Source of the DNA: Candidatus Helarchaeota ASGARD archaeon Hel_GB_B | GTDB taxonomy: Archaea > Asgardarchaeota > Lokiarchaeia > Helarchaeales > HEL-GB-B | Reading direction: 5' to 3' | Assembly: GCA_005191425.1 (NCBI GenBank) | Contig: SUPR01000010.1 | Span: 1-53,013 of the forward strand | DNA length: 53,013 bases | Shown here: positions 16,993 to 25,782 of the stretch, in pieces | Position numbering within the stretch: position 1 is the first letter of the stretch | How the letters are laid out: each line of letters opens with the position of its first letter | Translations under genes and position numbers: made by a program | The notes under the pieces: model-generated | Database searches by the model: none | Seen by the model: the letters and a program-made list of their open reading frames with translations, nothing else | What the model was told of the DNA's origin: nothing

Positions 16993-17784
16993 TTATTTTT
17001 CTTTTTTTATGGATAAAATAAACATATATATTGAAATACTTAATAATGGTATATGTAAAATTGTTATCCACCAATAATTAAGTGGGCTAATAAATACATT
17101 CATTATATTAATTAAACCGAAGATAATTCCTATGAAACTGTTAACGCGTATTGTAGGTCTATTAATTTTTGGATAAAATAACGAAATAACAGCTAAATAA
17201 ATTGGTGTTATCATGCAAAAAGCTAGTGTAGAATCTGAATATAATAAATACGATAAATTGAAATCAGGCATCCCTGTAAATCTATCTACGGGAAACCAGA
17301 ATGCCAAAAAAGCTAAAGGAATTACCCAATATCTCCATAATGGTATCTTTTCTAAAGTATAATCCATTTTGCAGCTTTTAATTTCATGGACCCAAAAGAT
17401 GCCGATTATTACCATCAAAATTAAATTTTGAGTCAAAAAAACAAGTCCATAAGTAATAGTCATTACTATATTTTGCAAAAATGCTACTAAAAAATAATTA
17501 ATGGCGACCCAGATACTGAAAAATCTTCTAAATTTATTCTTAAAAATAAAAATTCCAATGACCATCACTATAATCATAATATGTAAAATTGGTTGAATTA
17601 TTACATATGGAACCAGACCAAACATAAGAGCTTCCTTGACTATCTGATTTATTTGCGTATAGTCAAAATTCTTAGAAACAATTATTGGAATAAACATCCA
17701 AATTAATATTAATATTAAATAAAAACACCACTTTTGTGTTAATGATTCGAATAAAGATTTGTTTAATTTATTTGTTTGATCCAT
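16993..17784 (-). CDS. Polytopic membrane protein, unknown function
   Basis: About 263 residues from the ATG at 17784 (MDQTNKLNKSLFES); a TTG at 17814 would add ten residues. At least seven hydrophobic segments are visible, for example WCFYLILILIWMFIPIIV, ILHIMIIVMVIGIFIF and LLSISIYMFILSI at the C-terminus. Motifs such as WFPVDRFTGMPDFNLSYLLY lie in a loop. Family not recognised. Confidence 0.65.
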   Translation of the reverse strand: MDQTNKLNKSLFESLTQKWCFYLILILIWMFIPIIVSKNFDYTQINQIVKEALMFGLVPYVIIQPILHIMIIVMVIGIFIFKNKFRRFFSIWVAINYFLVAFLQNIVMTITYGLVFLTQNLILMVIIGIFWVHEIKSCKMDYTLEKIPLWRYWVIPLAFLAFWFPVDRFTGMPDFNLSYLLYSDSTLAFCMITPIYLAVISLFYPKINRPTIRVNSFIGIIFGLINIMNVFISPLNYWWITILHIPLLSISIYMFILSIKKEK

Positions 17785-17909
17785 AAATAAATCACTTGTA
17801 TTGTATTTTATCAAGATAATAATAATTTATATTAAGTAAAAATTATTGCATTTTATTAATAAGGATCTATATTATCTGAAGTTTATTAAATAATTTTCAA
17901 CTAAAATTT

Positions 17910-18038
17910 ATGAATTTCATTCAATTAAGGATGTATTTTATTATTGACAATAATACTAAATTATTGCTTATTTTTTTAGTTTGCGGGTTGATTGTATTAA
18001 TATCAGGAATAATCTATGCCTTAATATTTAATATTTAA
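17910..18038 (+). CDS. Possible 42-residue single-span membrane protein
   Basis: ATG to TAA. Sequence MNFIQLRMYFIIDNNTKLLL continues into a hydrophobic helix of about 23 residues (IFLVCGLIVLISGIIYALIF). It sits alone between two minus-strand genes. Hydrophobic AT-rich frames can be chance, but the clean N-terminal polar part followed by one helix is plausible for a small membrane protein. Confidence 0.35.
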   Translation: MNFIQLRMYFIIDNNTKLLLIFLVCGLIVLISGIIYALIFNI

Positions 18039-18151
18039 ATGTCAAAATTAAAGTGGGAAAAATAAAATTTAATTTAATATGTCTATAGATAGATAATTTT
18101 GTTTTAAAAGTATTTAAAAATGAGATATAGAATTTAATTTAACTTAAAATC

Positions 18152-19099
18152 TTAGAATATTTTAATTTTTATTGCATTTTTATCGCAAGCAGTGTAACAC
18201 TTTAAACACATTATACAATTTGATGAATCAATTCTTTGAAATGGTGTGTCCAAGATTCTGATACCCATTGGACATGCATCTTGACATATTTTACATTTTT
18301 TTCCTACACATTTGCCGGGGTCTCTCCCCAAATAAATAAGCCTGAATTTATTAAATAGACCCGTTAGTGCCCCAGTAGGACAAAAATACCTACACCAGAA
18401 TCGTGAAATATATGCACTAATAAGGAGGATTACAAGTAAAAATATTACTCTAAAAAAGAACCACGGATAAGCTAAAAATATATTCCAGACAGATCCGCCA
18501 ATACTTGTAAAAGGGGCTTCAATAATAGCAGTTGGAATTAACGAAAACAATGTATTACTTGGTGATATAGGGGCTGAAAAAATATCTACAAAAATTGAAA
18601 ATTGCGATAAATCTCGATTTGTTTCAGTTATTACCCCAGTCATTACTAAATAACCAGCCCAAACGGCTACAAATAGAGAGATAAATAAAAAAATATACTT
18701 TACTTTGTTAAAAGTTTGGTTAGTTTCTTTTGACGGTACCGTTTTATGAACAGGTAGCCAATTCATTATATCCTGGATAAGCCCAAATGGACAAACCCAC
18801 CCGCAATATCCTCTACCGAAAATGACGCCAAATATACATAAAAGCCCAATTGATAAAAACGGGAAAATTGCGTGAGAAAATTCCCATTGGATTAATTCAA
18901 AAATATTAAATGCATTCGTGTAAGGTGCTCCTATGGGCTGATTAACTGGAACAGGGATACCAATTGAAGCAGATTTAAGAGCATCAAAACCTAAGAAGAA
19001 TCCAAAAATAATTGTAATATTTCCAAACAAAATTAAAAAGAATATCTGGCTAATTAACCTTGCGCCTCGAATTATATAATTACGGTGCTTTAAGTTCAA
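18152..19099 (-). CDS. NapH/MauN-like membrane ferredoxin
   Basis: 315 residues. Several membrane helices with two cytoplasmic-side Cys motifs of the NapH/MauN/RdxA type, GYCGWVCPFGLIQ (about residue 97) and CRYFCPTGALTG (about residue 235). A C-terminal 2[4Fe-4S] ferredoxin part follows, with CVGKKCKICQDACP and CIMCLKCYTACDK. Such proteins carry electrons from the membrane quinol pool or other donors to redox enzymes. Starts with TTG at 19099, overlapping the stop of the small upstream membrane protein gene. The electron partner is not in the window. Confidence 0.8.
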   Translation of the reverse strand: MNLKHRNYIIRGARLISQIFFLILFGNITIIFGFFLGFDALKSASIGIPVPVNQPIGAPYTNAFNIFELIQWEFSHAIFPFLSIGLLCIFGVIFGRGYCGWVCPFGLIQDIMNWLPVHKTVPSKETNQTFNKVKYIFLFISLFVAVWAGYLVMTGVITETNRDLSQFSIFVDIFSAPISPSNTLFSLIPTAIIEAPFTSIGGSVWNIFLAYPWFFFRVIFLLVILLISAYISRFWCRYFCPTGALTGLFNKFRLIYLGRDPGKCVGKKCKICQDACPMGIRILDTPFQRIDSSNCIMCLKCYTACDKNAIKIKIF

Positions 19100-19242
19100 A
19101 AATAAACCCCCAGAAGACTTAATCCAGCATTTGAAGAGATATTAGCAATTGGAGCAGTGTAAAACTGAGCAAGCGTTAGTCCAATCGCTGTTAAAGATAA
19201 CCCAATCAATAATATTATTAGTAAAATAACTTTAATCCGCAT
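19096..19242 (-). CDS. Small single-span membrane protein upstream of NapH-like gene
   Basis: 48 residues, ATG to TGA. MRIKVILLIILLIGLSLTAI begins one membrane helix, followed by a polar tail (AQFYTAPIANISSNAGLS) that could face outside. Its TGA overlaps the TTG start of the NapH-like gene, so the two are almost certainly translated as a pair. It may be a small subunit or an exported redox-partner anchor. Family not recognised. Confidence 0.6.
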   Translation of the reverse strand: MRIKVILLIILLIGLSLTAIGLTLAQFYTAPIANISSNAGLSLLGVYF

Positions 19243-20074
19243 TTTCGGTCAATTTATTTGTAATTAAATCTATTTTATTATGATTTTGATACAATTAAAT
19301 TAATTTTAAGTTTTATGGATTGTTTATTAAATTTCAAAAATTTAAATGCTATTGATTTATTTTAATAAATTCTAATTTGATAGTATCAAAACTAAATATA
19401 TTATAAAACCATTATAATCAAATCATTTTTTAAAATTTATTACTTTGTCAAATCTAAAACCTTTTTTAAATCAAATAATGAATAGTTTTAATAATTAATT
19501 TTATCAATTTTTGTTAAATCAATTTTAGAATATTCCAAATTCAAAATTAAAAACATTATATTCATAAAATCTTCTTCTTTTTACAAAAATAATGTCTAAG
19601 GACGTAAAAATCGTTATTTAGATAAATTTGATAATAATTTTTTAGATTATGATAGTAAAGAAAATCAAATTAAAAGAATATTTCTATTAAATGAATACCA
19701 ACCCATTTCAATTACCAAGAAGTACTCAAAAATAGACAGGTTATTATAAAATTTTCACTCTTTTAATTTTGATTATCATAAGTTGGTTATAAAAAAAAAT
19801 ATATTTAATTCTAAAAATCTCAAATATATAAGATCCACGTGGATAAATAAATTATTAATAATCTAAATACATCTAATATTATAACAATTTAAATGGTAAC
19901 GATTTTCTAATAGGAAAAATCCAATAACATCAAATAAATATAATAAACATATCATTTTCTCTAAAAAATTGAAGAAAACATTTTTTAGAAATAGGAACAT
20001 TTTTATTTTCTAATAACTAAAAGTGGTCATTATTTGATTGAATAGAAAAAATAGATTTAAAAAAGGTTTAGGCA
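19243..20074. other. Intergenic stretch with a short open remnant
   Basis: 830 nt, very AT-rich. The plus strand 19600-19749 has 49 open codons with a protein-like composition (RKNRYLDKFDNNFLDYDSKE, later KKYSKIDRLL) but no start codon in frame; an ATG (19592) lies just upstream in another frame. It may be a frameshifted small gene. Otherwise nothing was recognised. Confidence 0.35.
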
Positions 20075-20473
20075 ATGAATGAAGAGCCAGAAAAAAAAGA
20101 TTTCTTAACTGGACTTTTAGATAATGCAAAAGAATTCGTTGATGGAGTCACAAGACAAGTCCAAGATGTTATTGATAATTTGTTAGGCACTAAAAAAGAA
20201 GAAGGAAAAGAACCTGAAGGAATTAGCAAAATAATTAGTGATATTTGTAATGGTATTAGAGATTTACTTGGATTAAAGGGAGAAGAAGGTGAAGGGGAGA
20301 GTGAAGAAGAAGAACCTAGTGGTATTCTAAAAATAATCAAGGATATACGAAAAAATATTCAAGAAATTTTAGGACTAGAAGGCGGTTTTAATTTAGAAGA
20401 AAAAATCCGAGATATTAGAAATCAAATTAGAGAAATTTTAGGTATGGAGCCTCTTCCAGAAGAAGAGGTTTAA
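20075..20473 (+). CDS. Acidic protein with three amphipathic-helix repeats
   Basis: 132 residues, family not recognised. Three copies of an 18-residue amphipathic unit are visible: ISKIISDICNGIRDLLGL, ILKIIKDIRKNIQEILGL and LEEKIRDIRNQIREILGM. The first two are separated by a Glu/Gly-rich linker (KGEEGEGESEEEEPSG). An N-terminal stretch (LTGLLDNAKEFVDGVTRQVQ) may be a fourth, divergent copy. No membrane helix or signal peptide. The repeats suggest a helical bundle or membrane-surface binding. It stands alone, with a long AT-rich region before it. Confidence 0.7.
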   Translation: MNEEPEKKDFLTGLLDNAKEFVDGVTRQVQDVIDNLLGTKKEEGKEPEGISKIISDICNGIRDLLGLKGEEGEGESEEEEPSGILKIIKDIRKNIQEILGLEGGFNLEEKIRDIRNQIREILGMEPLPEEEV

Positions 20474-20514
20474 AAAAAGATCATTTATATTTTTTTATTT
20501 TAAATCTAATTCGT

Positions 20515-21618
20515 TTAGTTTTCTAAATTTTTCTTAAAAAATTGATGAAATTCTTTTGGAAGTAATTTCCAATCCAGATCTTTTTTCAAAAATGGGTCAT
20601 ATGGTCTACTATTATATGTATTCCAGAATAAAATTGTTTTATTCTTCAAATTTTCTTTTTCAGAGTAATCTAATAAACCTGCAAAAGTTTTACCGGTATA
20701 TGTTGTGTCTAACTTTATATTTTCTAATTCTTTAACAATATCAACAGCTTCTTTTCCGTCTTTTGTAACATAGCCATATTCTTTTCCCATATAATCTGTT
20801 AAAATTTTTCTTTTCTTTAATTTAATATGATCAATTTTATTATTAGTATAAGCTTTTAATAATTTAAGAGTTTTTAAAGCATTTTTATGCTGAGAATAAG
20901 CACTACACCCAAACCATAGGATTTTCATAGCAACTTGGACACCTATTAAGTCGATGTCGGATAATCCTGCTAAATTTAAGCCGACATCTAGTCCTGCCAT
21001 TGTACCAACTGACCCCAATGTAACAAATATTATATCAGGTTTAGGAATTTCTCCAGCATCAATTTGTTCTTTTAACTCAAAAGCCGCATTGACATGCCCC
21101 AAATTTGTTATTGGATCTGTTCCCCCAGCCCATAATTTATAACCACCTTTAAAATTTCTAAAATAATAATTATAAGCCATTCCAAGTAGCCCTCCGCCAT
21201 ATATTAACTCACAATCAAGAGAATAGAACATTTTTAGTTTCTTTTGTACATCTAAAGTTAATGGCTGCTTCATTAAAATTAGTGATACATTAATATCTTT
21301 AATACCATTATACTTTTTTTTAGCAAAAATTGCTGTAGCTAAACAATGATTTGACCCAATTCCACCTATAGTAATAACTCTTTCATAATTTTCATGAATA
21401 AGTTTTCCAAAAGTATATTCTAATTTTCGAGGCTTATTACCACCATAAATTTCTGTTGTTAAATCATCTCTTTTCATATATAGATCAGAAAATCCAAACT
21501 TTTCTTCAATTTTTTCCAATTTGGTTATAGGTGTGGGATTATTTAATAATGGAATCCAAGGAATTTTTTCCTCCAATTCGGGGAATTTTTCGAATACATA
21601 ATTTATTGATTTTGTCAT
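20515..21618 (-). CDS. PLP-dependent D-cysteine desulfhydrase / ACC deaminase family protein
   Basis: 367 residues. LYMKRDDLTTEIYGGNKPRKLEYTFG holds the PLP lysine in the GGNKxRKLE motif of the ACC deaminase / D-cysteine desulfhydrase group (tryptophan-synthase-beta fold, type II). IGGIGSNHCLATAIFAKK is the substrate-carboxylate loop (SNH), and FVTLGSVGTMAGL the phosphate loop. The exact substrate cannot be called. D-cysteine desulfhydrase activity would release sulfide, pyruvate and ammonia. Confidence 0.8.
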   Translation of the reverse strand: MTKSINYVFEKFPELEEKIPWIPLLNNPTPITKLEKIEEKFGFSDLYMKRDDLTTEIYGGNKPRKLEYTFGKLIHENYERVITIGGIGSNHCLATAIFAKKKYNGIKDINVSLILMKQPLTLDVQKKLKMFYSLDCELIYGGGLLGMAYNYYFRNFKGGYKLWAGGTDPITNLGHVNAAFELKEQIDAGEIPKPDIIFVTLGSVGTMAGLDVGLNLAGLSDIDLIGVQVAMKILWFGCSAYSQHKNALKTLKLLKAYTNNKIDHIKLKKRKILTDYMGKEYGYVTKDGKEAVDIVKELENIKLDTTYTGKTFAGLLDYSEKENLKNKTILFWNTYNSRPYDPFLKKDLDWKLLPKEFHQFFKKNLEN

Positions 21619-22430
21619 TTTTTTACCTCAAATTTGTGAACCACTATTAATTAATGTAATATGTTGCTAATTATATGTTATCTTAAATTGATTAAAATCA
21701 TTTGGACAGATAATTTAGGTAATAATTCTAAAATGTTCAATAGAGATTTAAAAGTTTTTAACTAAAATCTTTTGTGGGAAAAAATATGCGTTTTATTATT
21801 TTTAATTTAATGAGAAAAAATGTGATATATTAATCTTTAGAGCATTTGAATTTTCTGATTAACATATTAAAATTAGAAAAAAATTACATTTTTAAATATT
21901 TGATAATTTTTATTTCATTTGGGCTGAAACACTACACTACTAACTAATTAAACAATTTTTCCTGAATTTTACCAGCATTGTATTAATTCTATATTTTTTA
22001 GAAGTGTTATTTTAACTTTAATTAACCAATTATATCTTGAATATTCTTATGATTCCAAGGATTAATTTCTACTAATATAATTATTATTGAGTTATATATA
22101 AGAATCTCTAATTATTAATTGTTTTGTTATTGCTTTTATATTAAAGATGAGTTACTTTAATTTGATGTTAATATTATCCAAATCTATCAAAAGGTGGGAA
22201 TAGCCACAATGGTGATTTTTTGAAAAATTCTTAGATATAAAACTATGACCTAAAAAGCATGGAAAAAAGAAAAAAATAATATAACATTATTCAATAAAAG
22301 TTATTTGTAAAAAGTTCGTATTAGTATGTCAATTTATTTTTAAAAAAAGAATTTATTTGAGATTATGATTACCAGATTTTTAATAAAACTAAAAAAAGTT
22401 ATATTTAAACACAATTTAGGGATCTAAATA
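21619..22430. other. Divergent intergenic stretch upstream of pstK
   Basis: About 810 nt between two divergent genes. All frames are stop-rich. TTATATTTAA at 22399-22408 is a likely TATA box about 28 nt before the pstK ATG. Nothing else was recognised; no hairpin stood out. Confidence 0.4.
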
Positions 22431-23195
22431 ATGCGAAATTTAATCATTTTTATGGGAATACCATCATCTGGAAAAACTACATTAGCAAATTTATTAGCAA
22501 AAAGGATTGAATTAAAATTTAACAAAAAAACAATGGTAATTGGGTCAGATCAAATAAGAAAAATGATCCCAATTTTGTCAGAGAAATTTTTACCCGATAG
22601 AGAAGAAATGGTGAGGACTCTAACACTTAAATTTATAGATTATGCTTTAGATTATAATGATGTTGTTATAAATGATGATATGAATTATTATAAATCAATG
22701 AGACATGATTTTTATAAAATTGCCTTAAAAAAGAACTGTAACTTTTTTCTAATAATGTTTAAAATAGATTTAGAACGCGCATTAGAATGGAATATTAAAC
22801 GAGGTATTCCTATACCCCAAGAATTAATAAAAAATGTATCAAAAAAATTCGACCCCCCTAGTGATTATTTGTGGGATCGCCCAATATTTGTAGTAAATAA
22901 TCGCGGCGAAAATCTCGAAGAAAATGTAGATAAAATACTCACGCTTCTTCAAGATAAATTAGACATTAATTTAATTGAAAAAAATAAAAAAATTAAAAAT
23001 ACACCAGGAAAGTCCGAATATTATGATAAATTGACAAGAAAAATAGTTTCTGAACTAATCCAAAAACCTGAATTTATTGATAAAAGAGAAAATATATTAA
23101 ATTTACGGAAATCTATATTAATAGAATCAATAGATAAAGATTTTGATGAACAAAAAATTAGGACTTTATTTATTAAAAAAATCAATGAACTATAA
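22431..23195 (+). CDS. pstK: L-seryl-tRNA(Sec) kinase (PSTK)
   Basis: 254 residues, the usual archaeal length. P-loop GIPSSGKTT at 9-17. INDDMNYYKSMRHDFYKIA carries the DxxxYYxSMR motif typical of PSTK, and KKFDPPSDYLWDRP the conserved KFDPP. It phosphorylates Ser-tRNA-Sec to phosphoseryl-tRNA-Sec, the substrate of SepSecS. The C-terminal about 90 residues are the helical tRNA-binding part. The TATA box about 28 nt upstream of the ATG suggests a leaderless message. Converges with a nucleotidyltransferase gene with 3 nt between stops. Confidence 0.9.
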   Translation: MRNLIIFMGIPSSGKTTLANLLAKRIELKFNKKTMVIGSDQIRKMIPILSEKFLPDREEMVRTLTLKFIDYALDYNDVVINDDMNYYKSMRHDFYKIALKKNCNFFLIMFKIDLERALEWNIKRGIPIPQELIKNVSKKFDPPSDYLWDRPIFVVNNRGENLEENVDKILTLLQDKLDINLIEKNKKIKNTPGKSEYYDKLTRKIVSELIQKPEFIDKRENILNLRKSILIESIDKDFDEQKIRTLFIKKINEL

Positions 23196-23198
23196 TAA

Positions 23199-24218
23199 CT
23201 ATTTTGGTGTAATATATTCTTTTTGAACACCCGAACCAATAATAATTCTATAATATTTTTTTGATTGCTTTAAATTCTTTACTTTTTCTAACATACCAAA
23301 TCCTTTTATATAAGAACCTTCATTTGCTATGTTCCTATATTCTCCAATCATTGATACTACTTCTACTATCTTATTCTCATCAATATCTAATTTTTTATTT
23401 AGTTTTACATTGCTTACTTTATAAATAGCTGGCCTAAATACAGATTCAGTATTATTTATTATTTGACAACTAAATTTTACTCCTATAATATGTTTAAATT
23501 GGAATGTATCATAATTATTTTTTGTCTCTTTTAAAGTCCTAATTGCATTAAAAACAAAATCAGTTTCCTTATATTTTCCCCGGTTTAACCGGTATTTATC
23601 TGTTTGAATTTTTACATTGTAAGTGATAATTTTTTTATCTACAAGTTCTTTTACAGTCTGTTTAACTTTAAAATAATTATCACTGCCATAAATAGCAATA
23701 TCTACATCACTTTGTTCTGAATGCATTTGATAGGAAGTAGATCCATGAATACCAAACGATTCAAGCGGTACATTTGAGTTATAAGAGAGTAATTTTATCA
23801 ATTCAATTGCAATAGATTCATGTTTGTCCAAGATTTCCTTTTTTAATAATCTTTTAAACTGTAAATCAGGTGTAAAAATTTTTTTAATATTTGAATATGG
23901 GACAACTATTATTTCTTTTTGAAGATGACTAGAATAATCTACATAATTGGGGAAGTGATTTTTGAAGACATTAATTATTTCATTAAAAATTTCTGGACTA
24001 TATAACTCTTTAGGACGTCTCATTATGACGTTTTTAAATTTCCATTTATGTTCTATATAGGGTAAATTAAATAATTTTATTAAATTTTCAGGGATATATT
24101 TTAAATATGAAATAACCTTATCTTTAGGGTGGTCATAGCCAAAAGTATACATTATAAAATTGTCTGTGGTTAAAATAACATCGCCATCTCTTGATATCCA
24201 ATTTTTAGGAATTGCCAT
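23199..24218 (-). CDS. Nucleotidyltransferase-domain protein (pol beta superfamily)
   Basis: 339 residues. FGIHGSTSYQMHSEQSDVDIAIYG (about residues 158-181) is the GSx10DxD motif. N-terminal region of about 150 residues and C-terminal region of about 100 residues (VIGEYRNIANEGSYIKGFGMLE-like) are not assigned. It is larger than the stand-alone antitoxin type, and archaeal proteins of this layout are annotated only as nucleotidyltransferase-domain proteins. Stop codons of this gene and pstK are 3 nt apart. Confidence 0.7.
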   Translation of the reverse strand: MAIPKNWISRDGDVILTTDNFIMYTFGYDHPKDKVISYLKYIPENLIKLFNLPYIEHKWKFKNVIMRRPKELYSPEIFNEIINVFKNHFPNYVDYSSHLQKEIIVVPYSNIKKIFTPDLQFKRLLKKEILDKHESIAIELIKLLSYNSNVPLESFGIHGSTSYQMHSEQSDVDIAIYGSDNYFKVKQTVKELVDKKIITYNVKIQTDKYRLNRGKYKETDFVFNAIRTLKETKNNYDTFQFKHIIGVKFSCQIINNTESVFRPAIYKVSNVKLNKKLDIDENKIVEVVSMIGEYRNIANEGSYIKGFGMLEKVKNLKQSKKYYRIIIGSGVQKEYITPK

Positions 24219-24324
24219 ATTCTTAAGATATAAATTAAATATAAAAAATTAAGTATGATAATAAAAGACAATAGTTATTTATAGAAATTCATCATTTAAA
24301 CAATTCAATTAATGAGGTAATTTA

Positions 24325-24768
24325 ATGTCAAATATAACACAATTATTATCTGCTTATATGGATAATATTATCCAATTGCTCCAAAGTTTAGTAAAATCGG
24401 TCCAAGAGAACAACCAATTAATACAGAAAAACCAACAACTTTTAATTGAGACAAATAATATAATAAAGAGTATATCCAATACAAACCCCGAAGGTTTAGC
24501 TGAAATGAGTAATTCACTCCAAGACATTGTTGGTCAACTACAGAAGGGTATTCAAGCATTTCAGTTAAATTCAATTATAGATGATATTAAAGATATAATG
24601 AAAAAAATCGGATATAAACCCAGTCATATAAAATCAGAAGAAGATTCTAAAGAAACTGAGATTCCAGCCTCAGAAATTACTCAGGAATTTAAGGCTGGTT
24701 TAAATACTACACCTAAAAAAGATGATGATGAAGATCATGTTATTAGACCATCAAGCTTTTTACAATGA
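24325..24768 (+). CDS. Coiled-coil protein, unknown function
   Basis: 147 residues. Residues 1-90 are a heptad-like helix rich in Gln/Asn/Leu (DNIIQLLQSLVKSVQENNQL). The C-terminal 50 residues are acidic and probably disordered, ending DDDEDHVIRPSSFLQ. No signal peptide. Converges on a pair of coiled-coil genes; the stops are about 10 nt apart. No family recognised. Confidence 0.6.
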   Translation: MSNITQLLSAYMDNIIQLLQSLVKSVQENNQLIQKNQQLLIETNNIIKSISNTNPEGLAEMSNSLQDIVGQLQKGIQAFQLNSIIDDIKDIMKKIGYKPSHIKSEEDSKETEIPASEITQEFKAGLNTTPKKDDDEDHVIRPSSFLQ

Positions 24769-24778
24769 AAATATCTTT

Positions 24779-25396
24779 TTATCGATATTTCATCATCATT
24801 TTTTTTCGTCTTCGTTGTTCTTCTAAAATTTCTTCCATTGTTTTTGTCTTGGCCCCTTTTTCATAATATATTGGTTTTTGCCCTTCCTGTTTGGTAGGTG
24901 TAAAGGAAGTGCCCTGAGTCTGCACAACTTTTTGCTCAGTTTGTAAAATACCTGAAATTTCTGGTTTTTTTGAATATACCTCTGAATTTAAAAAATCAAC
25001 AATTGAACTCAATCCAATTATTACTTGAACCAACTGTAAATCGGTTATTTTTTTGTCCAAAAGATCAATAATATTTGAAGATGATTCAAGAGATTTTTTA
25101 ACATCTGGAGATATATTTTTATTTATTTCAGATGAAATATCTTTCAATTTTAAAGCAATCCTTTTTACTATTTTTGAAAAAGCTTCTGATACATATTTTT
25201 TGTTATTTGCGCTCTCTTCAATCATATTTTGAACTTTAATGCCAACATCATTTATTGCATTTTGAACCGATTTTACATATCCTTGAATTGAATCAGTTAA
25301 TGCGCTAATAAGCGTCATTATTTCGTCAATTCGATCGTTTAATTCAGTAGTTACAGAAGTAATAAATGGAATTATTTCATTATTCATTATTTTCAC
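24779..25396 (-). CDS. Coiled-coil protein with basic C-terminus
   Basis: 205 residues. Long amphipathic helices over residues 10-140 (TELNDRIDEIMTLISALTDS and ALKLKDISSEINKNI), then a Pro/Thr/Gln-rich linker and a basic tail ending EEQRRRKKMMMKYR. The start is GTG at 25394-25396 overlapping the TGA of the upstream gene; an ATG three codons later is an alternative. No family recognised. Coiled-coil content resembles structural or receptor-like helical-bundle proteins. Confidence 0.6.
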   Translation of the reverse strand: MKIMNNEIIPFITSVTTELNDRIDEIMTLISALTDSIQGYVKSVQNAINDVGIKVQNMIEESANNKKYVSEAFSKIVKRIALKLKDISSEINKNISPDVKKSLESSSNIIDLLDKKITDLQLVQVIIGLSSIVDFLNSEVYSKKPEISGILQTEQKVVQTQGTSFTPTKQEGQKPIYYEKGAKTKTMEEILEEQRRRKKMMMKYR

Positions 25397-25782
25397 TCAA
25401 TTTTTGATATAAAATTTTTAATCTTAACCAATTCGGCATTCAAAATTTCTGGGTCAACAATCTGTTCAATTGTATTAAAAATAGATTCTAATTTTAAACT
25501 AATATCACTTATTTTAGATGTCGGTAAATCCGAGAATTTGTTGATATTAGCATAGATTTCATTTAAAAGTTTAGTAGACCGCTCAAATTCTTTACTTGAA
25601 CTATCATTAATATTCTCATTAAACGCAACAATTTGTTTTGAAATTTTTGATAAATTATCAACAAGATTTTCGTTAATTTTTGAGAATTCAATAGTTAAAG
25701 CTTTAATAGATAATGTTAATTTATCTATTTTCTGTGAAATCGAGTCCAATTTTGCACCAATTGATTCAAAACTTTTGTCCAT
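25393..25782 (-). CDS. Coiled-coil protein, translationally coupled to the next gene
   Basis: 129 residues, almost all helical heptads (FESIGAKLDSISQKIDKLTL, INENLVDNLSKISKQIVAFN). Ends in TGA overlapping the GTG start of the 205-residue coiled-coil gene, so the two products are probably made together and may form a complex. No family recognised. Confidence 0.6.
   Translation of the reverse strand: MDKSFESIGAKLDSISQKIDKLTLSIKALTIEFSKINENLVDNLSKISKQIVAFNENINDSSSKEFERSTKLLNEIYANINKFSDLPTSKISDISLKLESIFNTIEQIVDPEILNAELVKIKNFISKIE

Noticed and set aside
6218..25396. Selenoprotein genes with in-frame TGA
   Set aside because: Because Sec machinery is present I looked past the TGA stops I noticed (selB, the 48-residue membrane protein, the 129-residue coiled-coil protein). 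Each is immediately followed by or overlaps the next start, and no conserved extension was seen. This was not an exhaustive scan.
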